The position numbers and the translations under genes were made by a program. Positions 8,212 through 16,775 of a DNA stretch of 64,000 nucleotides are shown here, piece after piece. The notes below the pieces were generated by a model, which was not told where the DNA came from, made no database searches, and worked only from the letters and a program-made list of their open reading frames with translations. The DNA is taken from positions 1 to 64,000 of the forward strand of contig CAVFTR010000003.1 of assembly GCA_963625685.1 (NCBI GenBank). The letters are read 5' to 3'. Position 1 is the first letter of the stretch; the number at the start of each line of letters is the position of its first letter. Source of the stretch: F23-B02 sp963625685. Lineage in GTDB: Bacteria > Bacillota > Clostridia > Oscillospirales > Oscillospiraceae.

Positions 8212-8836
8212 GCTGCTTTCGGCTCTCATGAGCCTTGCCGTCGCGCTCGCGCTTCTGACGGGCTCCATAGCCGTGCCGATACTCGTCCGCCCCTTTTATT
8301 ACGCGCAGATACAGCCGCTCGGCCTGGAGGCCGCGAGCGGGCTGAGCAGGGAGGAGATAATCGAGGCCTACGACGAGGTGCTCGATTACTGCACAGGTCT
8401 TAAAAGCGAGTTTTCCGCGGGAGTCCTGCCGTATTCCGAGTCCGGGAGCTCGCACTTTGCCGACTGCCGCACGCTGTTCATCCTCGACCTGCGGCTGTTT
8501 GCCGCAAGCGTGGCGGTCATCGTGCTGCTGAGGCTGCTGAGGCTGCCGCGCAGCGGGAAGCACGGCGCGCCGTTTTACGGAGCGAGCGGAATGAGCGCAG
8601 CCCTCGCCCTTGCCGGTATTGCCGCCGCCGCGGACTTCGACAGAGCCTTCACCGTGTTCCACACGGTCCTTTTCCCCGGCAGGGACAACTGGGTATTTGA
8701 CGCCGCGGCAGACCCCGTGATACTCATAATGCCCGAGGCGTTCTTCCGGAACTGCGCGATACTCATCCTCGCGGTGCTGACAGCCGCGAGCGCCGTGATA
8801 ATAATTTCAGACAGGAAAAAAGGCTATGCGGAATGA
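8189..8836 (+). CDS. TIGR01906/DUF1461 family integral membrane protein
   Basis: The protein has 215 residues with four membrane segments (about 10-30, 98-118, 131-148 and 190-207). The conserved pattern of this clostridial family is visible: SHFADCRTLF before the second segment and FTVFHTVLFPGRDNWVFD...IMPEAFF before the last. The function of the family is unknown. GGAAGGGA precedes the ATG, and the gene overlaps the YhhN-like gene, indicating co-transcription. Its stop codon lies inside a bidirectional terminator. Confidence 0.7.
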   Translation: MRMKSPNRLLSALMSLAVALALLTGSIAVPILVRPFYYAQIQPLGLEAASGLSREEIIEAYDEVLDYCTGLKSEFSAGVLPYSESGSSHFADCRTLFILDLRLFAASVAVIVLLRLLRLPRSGKHGAPFYGASGMSAALALAGIAAAADFDRAFTVFHTVLFPGRDNWVFDAAADPVILIMPEAFFRNCAILILAVLTAASAVIIISDRKKGYAE

Positions 8837-8848
8837 CGCATAGCCTTA
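8819..8848. terminator. Bidirectional terminator between convergent genes
   Basis: AAGGCTATGCG pairs with CGCATAGCCTT around GAATGA. An A-run on the left serves as the T-run for the leftward gene. Confidence 0.75.
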
Positions 8849-8853
8849 AACCA

Positions 8854-9732
8854 TCAGATATCGACCGGCTCGGAGAAGGGGCGCTCGAGGCACTCGGGGT
8901 GCTCGAGGATGTACTTGAGTATCTTCACGCTCTTGGAGTAGTAAAAGCCGTCGGCGATGCGCTCGTCGATGGTGAGCCCCAGGTCGACGCTGTTGCGGTA
9001 CTCCTCCTCGCCGTTTTCATTGCGGAAGACGCGCTCCTTCATCTCGCCGACGACGACGAAGATGGAGGTCGTGCCCCAGTTGGTGAGGTGGTGATAGCCG
9101 CTTGTGAGCTTTATCGAGCCGAGGTTGGAGAGAATGACCGAGGCGTAGTAGGGGTCGTCGGCGATGATGGACGCGGGGACCATGCCGTGGCGGTCGAGCT
9201 GGCGCAGCAGCCAGATGATGAATTTTACCAGGAAGCGGGGCAGCTTGTTGAGAAAGTCCATGGTGTCGGCCGTGGCGTTGCTCGCGCCGCTGCTGTTTTT
9301 CTCGCGGTATATCTGTCTGTACAGATCATCGTGCAGCGAGTCGACCGTGGAGTCCCCGGTCGCGTAGACGAAGGCCATGCCCTCCTCGGATGTGTCGCTG
9401 AACTGCTTTTTGATGACGAAGGAGGCGCTGTAGCTGTTGCGCTGATAGTTGTTCTTGTTCGCTATGAAGCGGTTGAGCTTCGGGCGCAGAATGATGGTCT
9501 TGAGTATTGCGGCCACGACAAGGTGGAAAAGCGTGTACCTGAACTCGGGGTTTTCCGCATTCTTCGCGGAAAGGTACCTGTCGATGTTCGTAAGGTCTAT
9601 GCGCTCGGATATGAAGGCCTCGTTGTCGCAGCGGTTGGGATATACCATCGGCATCAGAAGATGCATGCTGTCCTGCTTGCGGATAAGCGCAGCGTCCCTG
9701 CGGTCGCCGAAGCGGCGTTTTTCTTTACTCAT
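8854..9732 (-). CDS. Stand-alone 2-oxoacid dehydrogenase E2-like acyltransferase domain
   Basis: The protein has 292 residues from ATG 9732, which has GAGGG at the right spacing (an ATG 6 bp upstream lies too close to it). It has the chloramphenicol-acetyltransferase-like fold of E2 catalytic domains: RIDLTNIDRYL near the start, SVILSNLGSIKLT, and a C-terminal LTIDERIADGFYY. There is no lipoyl or peripheral-subunit-binding domain and no E1 or E3 gene nearby. In true E2 enzymes the active-site motif is D-H-R-x-x-D-G; here the His is E257, while D261 and G262 remain. It may therefore not be an acyltransferase in the usual sense. Its role is unknown. Confidence 0.75.
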   Translation of the reverse strand: MSKEKRRFGDRRDAALIRKQDSMHLLMPMVYPNRCDNEAFISERIDLTNIDRYLSAKNAENPEFRYTLFHLVVAAILKTIILRPKLNRFIANKNNYQRNSYSASFVIKKQFSDTSEEGMAFVYATGDSTVDSLHDDLYRQIYREKNSSGASNATADTMDFLNKLPRFLVKFIIWLLRQLDRHGMVPASIIADDPYYASVILSNLGSIKLTSGYHHLTNWGTTSIFVVVGEMKERVFRNENGEEEYRNSVDLGLTIDERIADGFYYSKSVKILKYILEHPECLERPFSEPVDI

Positions 9733-9813
9733 AATCATCCCTCGAATACTTTAAAATTTTTAAAGACTTTTTGAACAAAGAAATTTTATCACAAAGTTTT
9801 TATAAGTCAAGTG

Positions 9814-9842
9814 TTGACAAGCATATTGAAAAATGTTCTAAT
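9814..9842 (+). promoter_or_regulatory. Extended -10 sigma-A promoter of mntP
   Basis: TTGACA (9814-9819), 17-bp spacer, TGTTCTAAT with TG extension (9834-9842). The leader is about 30 nt, too short for a manganese riboswitch. Confidence 0.7.
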
Positions 9843-9879
9843 AGCTTTTATATAGTTTTAAGAGCAAAGGTGAAGATGA

Positions 9880-10446
9880 TTGAATTTCATAGACATATTC
9901 CTGATAGGCGTGGCCCTGAGCATGGATGCCTTTGCCGTGTCCATATGCAAGGGCCTCTCGGTCAATAAGGTCGGCGCAAAGCACGTGCTCACGGTCGGAG
10001 TTTACTTCGGCGGCTTTCAGGCGCTCATGCCGACGCTCGGCTTCCTGCTGGGCTACAGGTTTGAAAGCTTTATCACGAATATCGACCACTGGATAGCCTT
10101 CGTGCTGCTCGCGCTGATCGGAGGGAACATGATAAGGGAGGCCCTCGGCGAGGACGAGGATAACGAAAACGACGACTTCTCGTTCCGGGCCATGCTGCCT
10201 CTCGCCGTCGCAACGAGCATAGACGCGCTCGCCGTGGGCATAAGCTTTGCCTTCCTGGGCGTCGATATCGTGACGGCGGCGCTGCTCATCGGTGCGACGA
10301 CCTTCGTCCTGTCGGGCGTCGGGATATATGTCGGCAACATATTCGGCTCAAAATACAAGTCAAAGGCGGAGCTTGCCGGCGGCGTCGTGCTCATACTCAT
10401 AGGCCTGAAGATACTGCTCGAGCACCTGGGCCTTGTCAGCTTCTGA
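9880..10446 (+). CDS. mntP: Manganese efflux pump MntP
   Basis: The protein has 188 residues. It starts at TTG 9880, preceded by AAAGGTGA; no in-frame ATG lies near the conserved N-terminus. The family signatures GVALSMDAFAVSICKGL (first helix) and the internal repeat AVATSIDALAVGISFAFLG are both visible, each carrying the membrane-embedded Asp of the family. Six membrane segments are expected. The protein exports Mn(II) across the cytoplasmic membrane. The downstream VTT gene begins 5 bp after its stop. Confidence 0.92.
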   Translation: MNFIDIFLIGVALSMDAFAVSICKGLSVNKVGAKHVLTVGVYFGGFQALMPTLGFLLGYRFESFITNIDHWIAFVLLALIGGNMIREALGEDEDNENDDFSFRAMLPLAVATSIDALAVGISFAFLGVDIVTAALLIGATTFVLSGVGIYVGNIFGSKYKSKAELAGGVVLILIGLKILLEHLGLVSF

Positions 10447-10450
10447 TGCT

Positions 10451-11116
10451 ATGAGGGAAAAGCTCAGAATGTACCTGCCGATAGCGCTGATGCTCGCTGT
10501 CGCGCTCACGGCGGGGATACTCATATGGCTGGATATTCTGCACGTCGACCGGATCATCGCGGCGGTCAACGACAACAGGCCGCTGGCGCTGCTCGTCATT
10601 CTCGCGCTGTTTGCCTTCAAGGGCTGCTCGTGCATACCCTACGCCGTTATCCTCATAGGCTGCGCACTCATATTCGAGCTGCCGCTGGCCATTGCGATAA
10701 ACACGCTCGGAACGGCGCTGTGCATCTCGGTGTCATACCTCATAGGCCGCTTTTCAAAGGGCCTGAGCTTTGAGGGCGTAATGGAAAAGCAGCCGAAGCT
10801 CCGGCGCTATTTTGAAAACGCCGGCAGCTACAGCTTCACGTTTGTTTTCTTCGTACACACGCTGCACCTTTCCATGGAGGCGCAGGGCGTCCTGTTCGGG
10901 CTGCTGCGCACGCCGTATTTGGCCTATCTTGGCGGCTCGATGCTCGCGCTCATGCCGAGCATGCTCATTTTCACGGTCATCGGCGATAAATTTGATTTTA
11001 CAGACCCGCTGTTCTGGGCCTTTGTTGCGCTCGACGCGCTCACAGTGCTCTTCGGCTTCATTTACGCCAAGAAAAATCTCATAGACGGCGGCAGCAAAAA
11101 AGCTTCGGAAGAATAG
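10451..11116 (+). CDS. TVP38/TMEM64 (VTT-domain) family membrane protein
   Basis: The protein has 221 residues from ATG 10451, just after the mntP stop, with probable translational coupling. There are about six hydrophobic segments. The central stretch FAFKGCSCIPYAVILIGCALIF and LGTALCISVSYLIGR match the VTT (SNARE-associated Golgi/DedA-like) domain, where a G-x-x-x-x-P core and a re-entrant helix are typical. Related proteins are linked to lipid scrambling or transport, but a specific function cannot be assigned. Confidence 0.75.
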   Translation: MREKLRMYLPIALMLAVALTAGILIWLDILHVDRIIAAVNDNRPLALLVILALFAFKGCSCIPYAVILIGCALIFELPLAIAINTLGTALCISVSYLIGRFSKGLSFEGVMEKQPKLRRYFENAGSYSFTFVFFVHTLHLSMEAQGVLFGLLRTPYLAYLGGSMLALMPSMLIFTVIGDKFDFTDPLFWAFVALDALTVLFGFIYAKKNLIDGGSKKASEE

Positions 11117-11131
11117 TTCCGAAGCTTTTTT
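11096..11131. terminator. Bidirectional terminator overlapping the VTT stop
   Basis: AAAAAAGCTTCGGAA pairs with TTCCGAAGCTTTTTT. It serves the VTT gene and the convergent FHA gene. Confidence 0.85.
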
Positions 11132-11143
11132 GTATTTCGGCTT

Positions 11144-11479
11144 TTAAAACAGCATGTCCTTTGAAAAGACTATATCCACTCCGCCCATCGTTATCACGTC
11201 GCCGGAGAAGATGCGCTCCTTGCGGTCGATGCGCTTGCCGTTGAGGTAGGTGCCGTTCGTCGAGCCGAGGTCCTGTATGTAATAGTGCCCGTCGCACAGC
11301 TCGATGGAAAAATGACGCCGCGAGGCCTTGGGCGCGGAGTAGACAAAATCGCAGTCCTCGCTGCGGCCGAATATCCACTCGGTCTTCCCGCTGGCCGGCT
11401 CGTGCGCCGAGACGTTCACCGTCGCGTCGCCGAAGTTGTTTATAAAATCAAAAATTCCCTTGAACTTATCTCCCGCCAT
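11144..11479 (-). CDS. FHA-domain protein
   Basis: The protein has 111 residues from ATG 11479, preceded by GGAGGTG. It is almost a single forkhead-associated domain: IFGRSEDCDFVYSAPKASRRHFSIE, then YYIQDLGSTNGTYLNGKRI and SGDVITMGG. These are the GR, S-R-x-H and N-G-T motifs that bind phosphothreonine. It would act as a phosphopeptide-binding adaptor in the cytoplasm. The only kinase-like gene nearby encodes the pseudokinase at 26298, so a partner is unknown. Confidence 0.88.
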   Translation of the reverse strand: MAGDKFKGIFDFINNFGDATVNVSAHEPASGKTEWIFGRSEDCDFVYSAPKASRRHFSIELCDGHYYIQDLGSTNGTYLNGKRIDRKERIFSGDVITMGGVDIVFSKDMLF

Positions 11480-11502
11480 GACTGCACCTCCCTTACGTCT
11501 AC

Positions 11503-11531
11503 AGTATATCAACAACATGATAATTAAGCAA
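11503..11531 (-). promoter_or_regulatory. Promoter of the FHA gene
   Basis: On the minus strand TTGCTT (11526-11531), 17-bp spacer, TATACT (11503-11508), followed after about 12 bp by the GGAGGTG ribosome-binding site. Confidence 0.5.
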
Positions 11532-11554
11532 GAGTAAAAGAAGCTCGCATTGTC

Positions 11555-11583
11555 TTGAAAAACTCAACGATCTGAGATATTAT
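11555..11583 (+). promoter_or_regulatory. Promoter of the MMPL-lipoprotein operon
   Basis: TTGAAA (11555-11560), 17-bp spacer, TATTAT (11578-11583). A start near 11590 leaves too little leader for a GTG start at 11600 but fits TTG 11615. Confidence 0.65.
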
Positions 11584-11614
11584 TAACATATTCAATTTTG
11601 TGAGAGGTAAGAGC

Positions 11615-13690
11615 TTGAGAAAGATCGCGCTATGGGAGGCGAAGCATCCCAAAACGGTGCTCATTGCGGCGCTGCTGCTGCTCATTCCGGCGCTTTTGGG
11701 CTTTATCGGGACGAAGGTCAATTATGATATACTCTCCTATCTTCCCGATGAGCTCGAATCCGTGCAGGGCGAGCAGGTGCTGGACAAGACCTTCAACACC
11801 GCCGGAATATCCATCGTCATAACGGAAAACATGCAGCCAAAGCAGACGCTGGCGCTCAAAAACGAAATACTCACGGTCGACGGCGTGTCCTCGGTCATAT
11901 GGGTCGACACCGTCGCCGATATAGGCATACCCGCCGATATCCTGCCGGACGTGCTGAAAAACGTGTTCTACAGCTCCGACGGCAGCGAGACGATGATGCT
12001 CGTGCGCTACGACGCGGGCGGCTCGGCGGACAGCCAGCTAAAGGCCATCGCGCAGATAAAAACGCTGCTCGGCCGCGGACAGTTCCTGAGCGGGCTCTCC
12101 GTCGTCGTCGACGACACGCGCGAGATAGCCGAGACTCAGGCGCCGCTGTATATAGCCGTCGCCGTCGTGCTCGCGCTCATGGTCATGAGCGTGCTCATGG
12201 AGTCGTGGTTCCAGCCGCTGATAATCCTGTTTTCGCTCGGCCTTGCCGTGATATACAACATGGGCACGAATATCTTCCTCGGACAGATATCGTTTATAAC
12301 CCAGTGCGTCGCGGCGGTTTTGCAGCTGGGCGTCACGATGGACTATTCCATTTTCCTCATCGACCGCTACGCCGAGGAAAAGCCGCGCTTCGAGACCCGC
12401 GAGGAGGCCATGGCGGAGGCCGTGACAGTGTCCATGACGGCGCTGATGGGAAGCTCTCTGACGACGGTGTTCGGCTTTCTGGCGCTGTGCTTCATGAAGC
12501 TCGGCCTCGGCTTTGATATCGGCTTTGTCATGGCAAAGGGCGTCGTGCTCGGCATACTGACGGTCATATTCATCCTGCCGGCGGTCGTGCTGATGTTTGA
12601 AAAGCAGATAATCAAATACCGCCACCGCAGCTTCGTGCCGGATTTCACGCGGCTGAACAAATTTACCCTGAAGCACAAGAAGGCCCTCGCGCTGCTGTTT
12701 CTCGCTCTGCTCGCGCCGGCGTATTTCACCCAGAGGAATATCGAGATGTACTACAGCATGGACAAGGCGCTGCCCTCGTATCTGACCTCGATGGAGGGCC
12801 TTTCCAAGCTCAAGACCGACTTCGGCATGGCCTGCACGCAGTTTGTCATAATAGACGACAGCCTGCCGGCCGACAGGCTCATCGAGATGGAGAGGAAGCT
12901 CGAGAGCCTTGAGGGCGTGTCCTCGCTGCTCGCGTACAACTCCGTGGTCGGGGCCGCGATACCGGATGATATCATACCCGACGAGATAATGAGCCTGTGC
13001 AAGCAGGACGGAAAGCAGCTTATGATGATAAACTCCGAGTACGGCGCGGCGACGGACGAGCTGACAGCGCAGCTAAGGGAGATGGACAGCATCGTAAAGG
13101 CCTACGACCCGAACGCGTATATAACCGGCGAGGGCGCGATAACCCAGGGCCTTATCGACACGACGGACGTCGACTTTGCCGTGACCTCGGTCCTGTCGAT
13201 AGCCGCTATATTCATCCTTATCGCAATATGCTTCCGCTCACCCTCGCTGCCGGTGATACTGGTCCTGTCCATAGAGCTCGCCATCTGGATAAACCTCTCG
13301 ATAAGCGTCATCATGGGCAGGGAGGCCTCGTTTGTCGACCCCACGGTCATAAACTGCGTGCAGCTGGGCGCGACGGTCGACTATGCCATACTGCTGACGA
13401 CGCGCTTCCGCGAGGAGCTGCGGCATCTGCCGCGCGACGAGGCGATGCTCAAGGCCGTCGCCGCGGCCCAGCAGTCGATATTCCAGAGCGCCGGCGTGTT
13501 CTTTGCCGCGACCTTCGGCGTGTACCTTGTCTGCGATATCTATATCGTGCGCGGCATGTGCGCCCTGCTTGCACGCGGCGCGATAATAAGCGAGATAGTC
13601 ATAATAGTCCTGCTCTCGCCCGTATTGTGCGTGTGCGAAAGCTTCATTGCAAAAACTACCCCGAGCTGGAGGCTGAAAAATGAAAACTGA
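11615..13690 (+). CDS. MMPL/RND family transporter
   Basis: The protein has 691 residues. TTG 11615 is chosen because AGAGGTAAG sits about 6 bp upstream; GTG 11600 has no ribosome-binding site. It has the RND topology: one N-terminal helix, a large extracytoplasmic loop (about residues 45-170), a block of five helices, then a repeat of this layout from about residue 350. The MTALMGSSLTTVFGFLAL and VQLGATVDYAIL stretches are typical of the MMPL group, in which an Asp/Tyr pair relays protons. Substrates in the group are lipids or hydrophobic molecules. It is followed, with overlap, by a lipoprotein gene. Confidence 0.88.
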   Translation: MRKIALWEAKHPKTVLIAALLLLIPALLGFIGTKVNYDILSYLPDELESVQGEQVLDKTFNTAGISIVITENMQPKQTLALKNEILTVDGVSSVIWVDTVADIGIPADILPDVLKNVFYSSDGSETMMLVRYDAGGSADSQLKAIAQIKTLLGRGQFLSGLSVVVDDTREIAETQAPLYIAVAVVLALMVMSVLMESWFQPLIILFSLGLAVIYNMGTNIFLGQISFITQCVAAVLQLGVTMDYSIFLIDRYAEEKPRFETREEAMAEAVTVSMTALMGSSLTTVFGFLALCFMKLGLGFDIGFVMAKGVVLGILTVIFILPAVVLMFEKQIIKYRHRSFVPDFTRLNKFTLKHKKALALLFLALLAPAYFTQRNIEMYYSMDKALPSYLTSMEGLSKLKTDFGMACTQFVIIDDSLPADRLIEMERKLESLEGVSSLLAYNSVVGAAIPDDIIPDEIMSLCKQDGKQLMMINSEYGAATDELTAQLREMDSIVKAYDPNAYITGEGAITQGLIDTTDVDFAVTSVLSIAAIFILIAICFRSPSLPVILVLSIELAIWINLSISVIMGREASFVDPTVINCVQLGATVDYAILLTTRFREELRHLPRDEAMLKAVAAAQQSIFQSAGVFFAATFGVYLVCDIYIVRGMCALLARGAIISEIVIIVLLSPVLCVCESFIAKTTPSWRLKNEN

Positions 13691-15242
13691 ACGATACATC
13701 GCCCTGCTGCTGGCGCTGAGCATGCTTTCCGCGCTGCTGTCCGGCTGCGGGAAGGACGACGGCACAGAGCCCGACAGCACCCCGGAGCCGACAAAGCATC
13801 CCGAGTACGCGCTCACGGACGGCGCCGTCAACAAGGAGGAGACGGTCTATATAAACGTCTCGCCCGACGGCGAGGTGAAAAAGCTGAGCGTTACAGACAG
13901 GCTGCACACCGATATGCCGCAGGTACGCGTCGAGGATAAGAGCGACCTGAGCGATATCAAGGACGTAAAGACCTTCCTTGAGCCCGTGCGCGATAGCGAT
14001 AAGCTCTACTGGGACATGGATTCGACCGATCTTTACTACTCCGGCAGCAGCGATAAAACGCCGCCGGTGAAGATATCCGTAAGCTATACGCTCGACGGCA
14101 AGGCGGTAAAGGGAGCGGAGCTCGCCGGAAAAAGCGGCGACGTGACGATAACGATAAAGGCCGAAAACACGCTCAGGAAGACCGTCGGCGAATACGAGAT
14201 ATCCTGCCCGATGCTGTTTATCTGCGGCATGATAATGCCCGACGAGCATTTCAGCGAGGTCTCGACTCCGAACGGCGTCGTGCTCAGCGACGGCTCGCGC
14301 CAGCTCGTGTTTTTCGCCGGAGTGCCCGGCATGAACGACAGCCTCGGCATAGACAAGCTCGGCCTCGACTTCGGCACGACGCTCGGCGGCAGCGAATATA
14401 CCGTCAGCGCCAAGGCCAGCGACTTTGCCCTCGGCAACATGATGTTCGTCGCCGTGCCGTTTTCCTCCATATCCTCGCTCGGACCGGACGACATCAAGCT
14501 CGGGACCGAGAGCGTCAAGAGCATGCTCAGCGATATCCAGGGGCTCATGGGCGCGTTCAGCTCGCTCGACCTCGGCGATATGATCCAGATGCTCTACGGC
14601 GACGCGCAGCAGATAGAGCAGCTCGTAAACTCCGTGGGGCGCGCAGCGAAGCTGTATAAGGAAAACAAGGCGCTCATCGACGTTCTCAACAAGTACGTGA
14701 CCGAGGGCAACCTCGCAAAGCTCGAGACGCTGCTGGTGGACATGCAGCGCATCGACACCAGCCGCCTTCAGACGCTCGCGCAGTTCACGCACCTGTCCGA
14801 GCTCCTGGAGCTCATAGGCAAGTTCAACACCAACATCGGCGCGCTCGCGCAGTTCACGCGCGATTATCTGGAGATAGCGCCGACCTTTGAAGATCTCAAC
14901 CGCGACCTGTCCGCGCCGGAGGTGCAGCAGTCGCTGGATAATCTGCCGACGATCATCAGCGAGCTTCAGAACCTCGTGAGCGTCATGCACGCAAGTCAGG
15001 AGATGCTCGAGCGCATGACCGGCCTGCTCGGCGGCGAGAGCATCAACAAGATAATCGCCTTCACGCAGAAGCTCGAAAGCAGCGTGAGCATGGAAACGCT
15101 CACTAAGGCGCAGCAGCACGCGCTCACAGAGCGCATGCAGGCCTGGCTCGATTTCGGCAGCAGCTATGATATCTTCACCCAGCGCACCGATAAAATGACC
15201 TCCACCGTCGTCTTCGTGTATAAATCCGAGGCGATAGGATAA
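13680..15242 (+). CDS. Lipoprotein partner of the MMPL transporter, unknown function
   Basis: The protein has 520 residues with a lipoprotein signal peptide ending in L-S-G-C (lipid-modified C22). The start overlaps the end of the MMPL gene by 11 bp, with GGAGG inside that gene. The rest is a secreted mixed alpha/beta region followed by long helical, Leu/Gln-rich segments (about residues 280-500) that could form coiled coils. Coupling to the transporter gene suggests that it works with the MMPL pump on the outside of the membrane. I recognise no named domain. Confidence 0.7.
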   Translation: MKTERYIALLLALSMLSALLSGCGKDDGTEPDSTPEPTKHPEYALTDGAVNKEETVYINVSPDGEVKKLSVTDRLHTDMPQVRVEDKSDLSDIKDVKTFLEPVRDSDKLYWDMDSTDLYYSGSSDKTPPVKISVSYTLDGKAVKGAELAGKSGDVTITIKAENTLRKTVGEYEISCPMLFICGMIMPDEHFSEVSTPNGVVLSDGSRQLVFFAGVPGMNDSLGIDKLGLDFGTTLGGSEYTVSAKASDFALGNMMFVAVPFSSISSLGPDDIKLGTESVKSMLSDIQGLMGAFSSLDLGDMIQMLYGDAQQIEQLVNSVGRAAKLYKENKALIDVLNKYVTEGNLAKLETLLVDMQRIDTSRLQTLAQFTHLSELLELIGKFNTNIGALAQFTRDYLEIAPTFEDLNRDLSAPEVQQSLDNLPTIISELQNLVSVMHASQEMLERMTGLLGGESINKIIAFTQKLESSVSMETLTKAQQHALTERMQAWLDFGSSYDIFTQRTDKMTSTVVFVYKSEAIG

Positions 15243-15243
15243 T

Positions 15244-15272
15244 AAAAAAAGCACCCACAGGGGTGCTTTTTT
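15244..15272. terminator. Bidirectional terminator
   Basis: AAAAAAAGCACCC-ACAG-GGGTGCTTTTTT between the convergent lipoprotein and dCMP deaminase genes. Confidence 0.9.
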
Positions 15273-15277
15273 ACTGC

Positions 15278-15763
15278 TTACTCTGTCCAGAAGATCGAGT
15301 CGTCGTTTTTTATCCAGTCGCCGACGTCGACGATGCTGAAGCTGTCCGCGCCAGTGCGGATGATGACGCGCTCGATGCCGGCGTTTATCACCTGGCGGCG
15401 GCACATCGAGCAGCTCGTCGCGCTTGTCAGAAGCTCGTGCGTCTTTGCGTCGCGGCCGACGAGATAAAGCGTCGCGCCGATCATATCGCGCCGTGAGGCG
15501 GAGATTATGGCGTTCGCCTCGGCGTGGACGCTGCGGCACAGCTCGTACCGCTCGCCTGAGGGGACCTTCATCTCGACTCTCGCGCAGCGGCCGGCGTCGG
15601 TGCAGTTTATCCTGCCGCGCGGCGCGCCGTTATAGCCGGTCGAAATGATCTCGTCATTGCGCACGATTATGGCGCCGTACATGCGCCTGAGGCAGGTCGA
15701 GCGCTGCAAAACCGCGTCGGCGATGTCGAGGTAATAGTTTTCCTTGCTTTTGCGCTTATCCAT
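15278..15763 (-). CDS. dCMP deaminase family protein (ComEB-like)
   Basis: The protein has 161 residues with the zinc-dependent cytidine/deoxycytidylate deaminase core: V-H80-A-E82 in RSVHAEANAIIS and C118-x2-C121 in TSCSMCRRQVINAGI. The GYNGAPRG stretch near residue 43 is typical of dCMP deaminases. It would convert dCMP to dUMP in thymidylate synthesis. The usual Pro before the first zinc Cys is absent (T-S-C), a mild deviation. It lies 35 bp downstream of the YitT-like gene on the same strand. Confidence 0.88.
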   Translation of the reverse strand: MDKRKSKENYYLDIADAVLQRSTCLRRMYGAIIVRNDEIISTGYNGAPRGRINCTDAGRCARVEMKVPSGERYELCRSVHAEANAIISASRRDMIGATLYLVGRDAKTHELLTSATSCSMCRRQVINAGIERVIIRTGADSFSIVDVGDWIKNDDSIFWTE

Positions 15764-15798
15764 AGCTGCGGCCTCCGAAAGAAGAATACTGCTCTATT

Positions 15799-16671
15799 TT
15801 ACTGTTTCCGCGCTTTTTCGTCAATAGCGCCGCTGTTTTTTATGTGGTTTCCGATTATCTCCGAGACCTCGGATATCGTGACGAAGGCGCTCACGTCGGC
15901 CTCGTTTATGATGCGCTTGAGCTGATTTACCTCGACACGGGTGATGACGCAGTAGAGGACGGTCTTCTGACTGCCGGAGACGAGACCCTCGGCGGAGATG
16001 AAGGTGCAGGTGCGGCCGAGCTGCTGATAAATTGAGTCGGCGATAAGGCTGGCCTGGTCTGTTATTATCATGGCGGCCTTGGCCTGCTCCATGCCCTCCT
16101 GGACGATATCGATGAGCTTGAAGGTGATGAAGTAGGTCAGCAGCGAGAGCATCGCCCTGTCCCAGCCGAAGAGTATGCCGGCGGTTATGTAGATGAAGAT
16201 GTTTATCATGAATATGATCTGGCCGGTCGACGCGCTGACGTTTTTCGACAGCAGCATCGCGGCGATCTCCGTGCCGTCGAGGCAGCCGCCGTGGCGCAGC
16301 ACCGTGCCGACGCCCACGCCCAGCAGCACTCCGCCGAACACGACGGCCAGAAGCTCGGAGCTCGTGACCGAGGGGATGAGCTTGCACAGCTCAAGAAAGC
16401 CCGAGAAGGCCGCCATTGCTATGACGGCGCGCAGCAGGAACCTCTTGCCCAGAGCCTTGTAGCCGACGAAGAAAAACGGGATGTTTATGATGACGACCAG
16501 TATGCTCAGGCTTATGCCGGACAGATAATTTATCATCATGCTCACGCCCGTCACGCCGCCGTCGAGGATCGTATTAGGTATTAGAAAGCACTCGATGGAG
16601 AACGCGGCGCAGCCCGCGCCGATGATTATCATGATAACGGGAAAAAGCTGCTCCTTGAAAAAGCGCTTCAT
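15799..16671 (-). CDS. YitT family membrane protein (DUF161 + DUF2179)
   Basis: The protein has 290 residues with five to six N-terminal membrane helices containing the family hallmarks LDGGVTGVSMM and HGGCLDGTEIAAMLL. A C-terminal cytoplasmic DUF2179 domain follows (about residues 220-280, SQKTVLYCVITRVEVNQLKRII). The function of the family is not established. AAGGTGAAAG precedes the ATG. The dCMP deaminase gene follows closely and is probably co-transcribed. Confidence 0.88.
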   Translation of the reverse strand: MKRFFKEQLFPVIMIIIGAGCAAFSIECFLIPNTILDGGVTGVSMMINYLSGISLSILVVIINIPFFFVGYKALGKRFLLRAVIAMAAFSGFLELCKLIPSVTSSELLAVVFGGVLLGVGVGTVLRHGGCLDGTEIAAMLLSKNVSASTGQIIFMINIFIYITAGILFGWDRAMLSLLTYFITFKLIDIVQEGMEQAKAAMIITDQASLIADSIYQQLGRTCTFISAEGLVSGSQKTVLYCVITRVEVNQLKRIINEADVSAFVTISEVSEIIGNHIKNSGAIDEKARKQ

Positions 16672-16712
16672 TCTTTCACCTTCCTGATGTGATATGGAAT
16701 AATGGGAATATA

Positions 16713-16746
16713 AAAATTGCGATATAAGGATTATATCGCAATTAAA
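16713..16746 (-). terminator. Intrinsic terminator after the KdpE-like gene
   Basis: A perfect 12-bp stem, ATTGCGATATAA and its complement around three bases, is followed on the minus strand by TTTTTATA. Confidence 0.7.
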
Positions 16747-16775
16747 ATGAAATTTAGTAAACTAAAGGTAAATAA

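Noticed and set aside
6733..8268. 511-codon minus-strand frame, and similar long frames opposite lipoprotein, MalQ, TypA and alpha-galactosidase genes
   Set aside because: These are shadows caused by high third-position G/C. The plus-strand genes have family motifs; the antisense frames do not.
9843..9879. Manganese (yybP-ykoY) riboswitch before mntP
   Set aside because: The leader after the promoter is only about 30 nt, too short for that aptamer.
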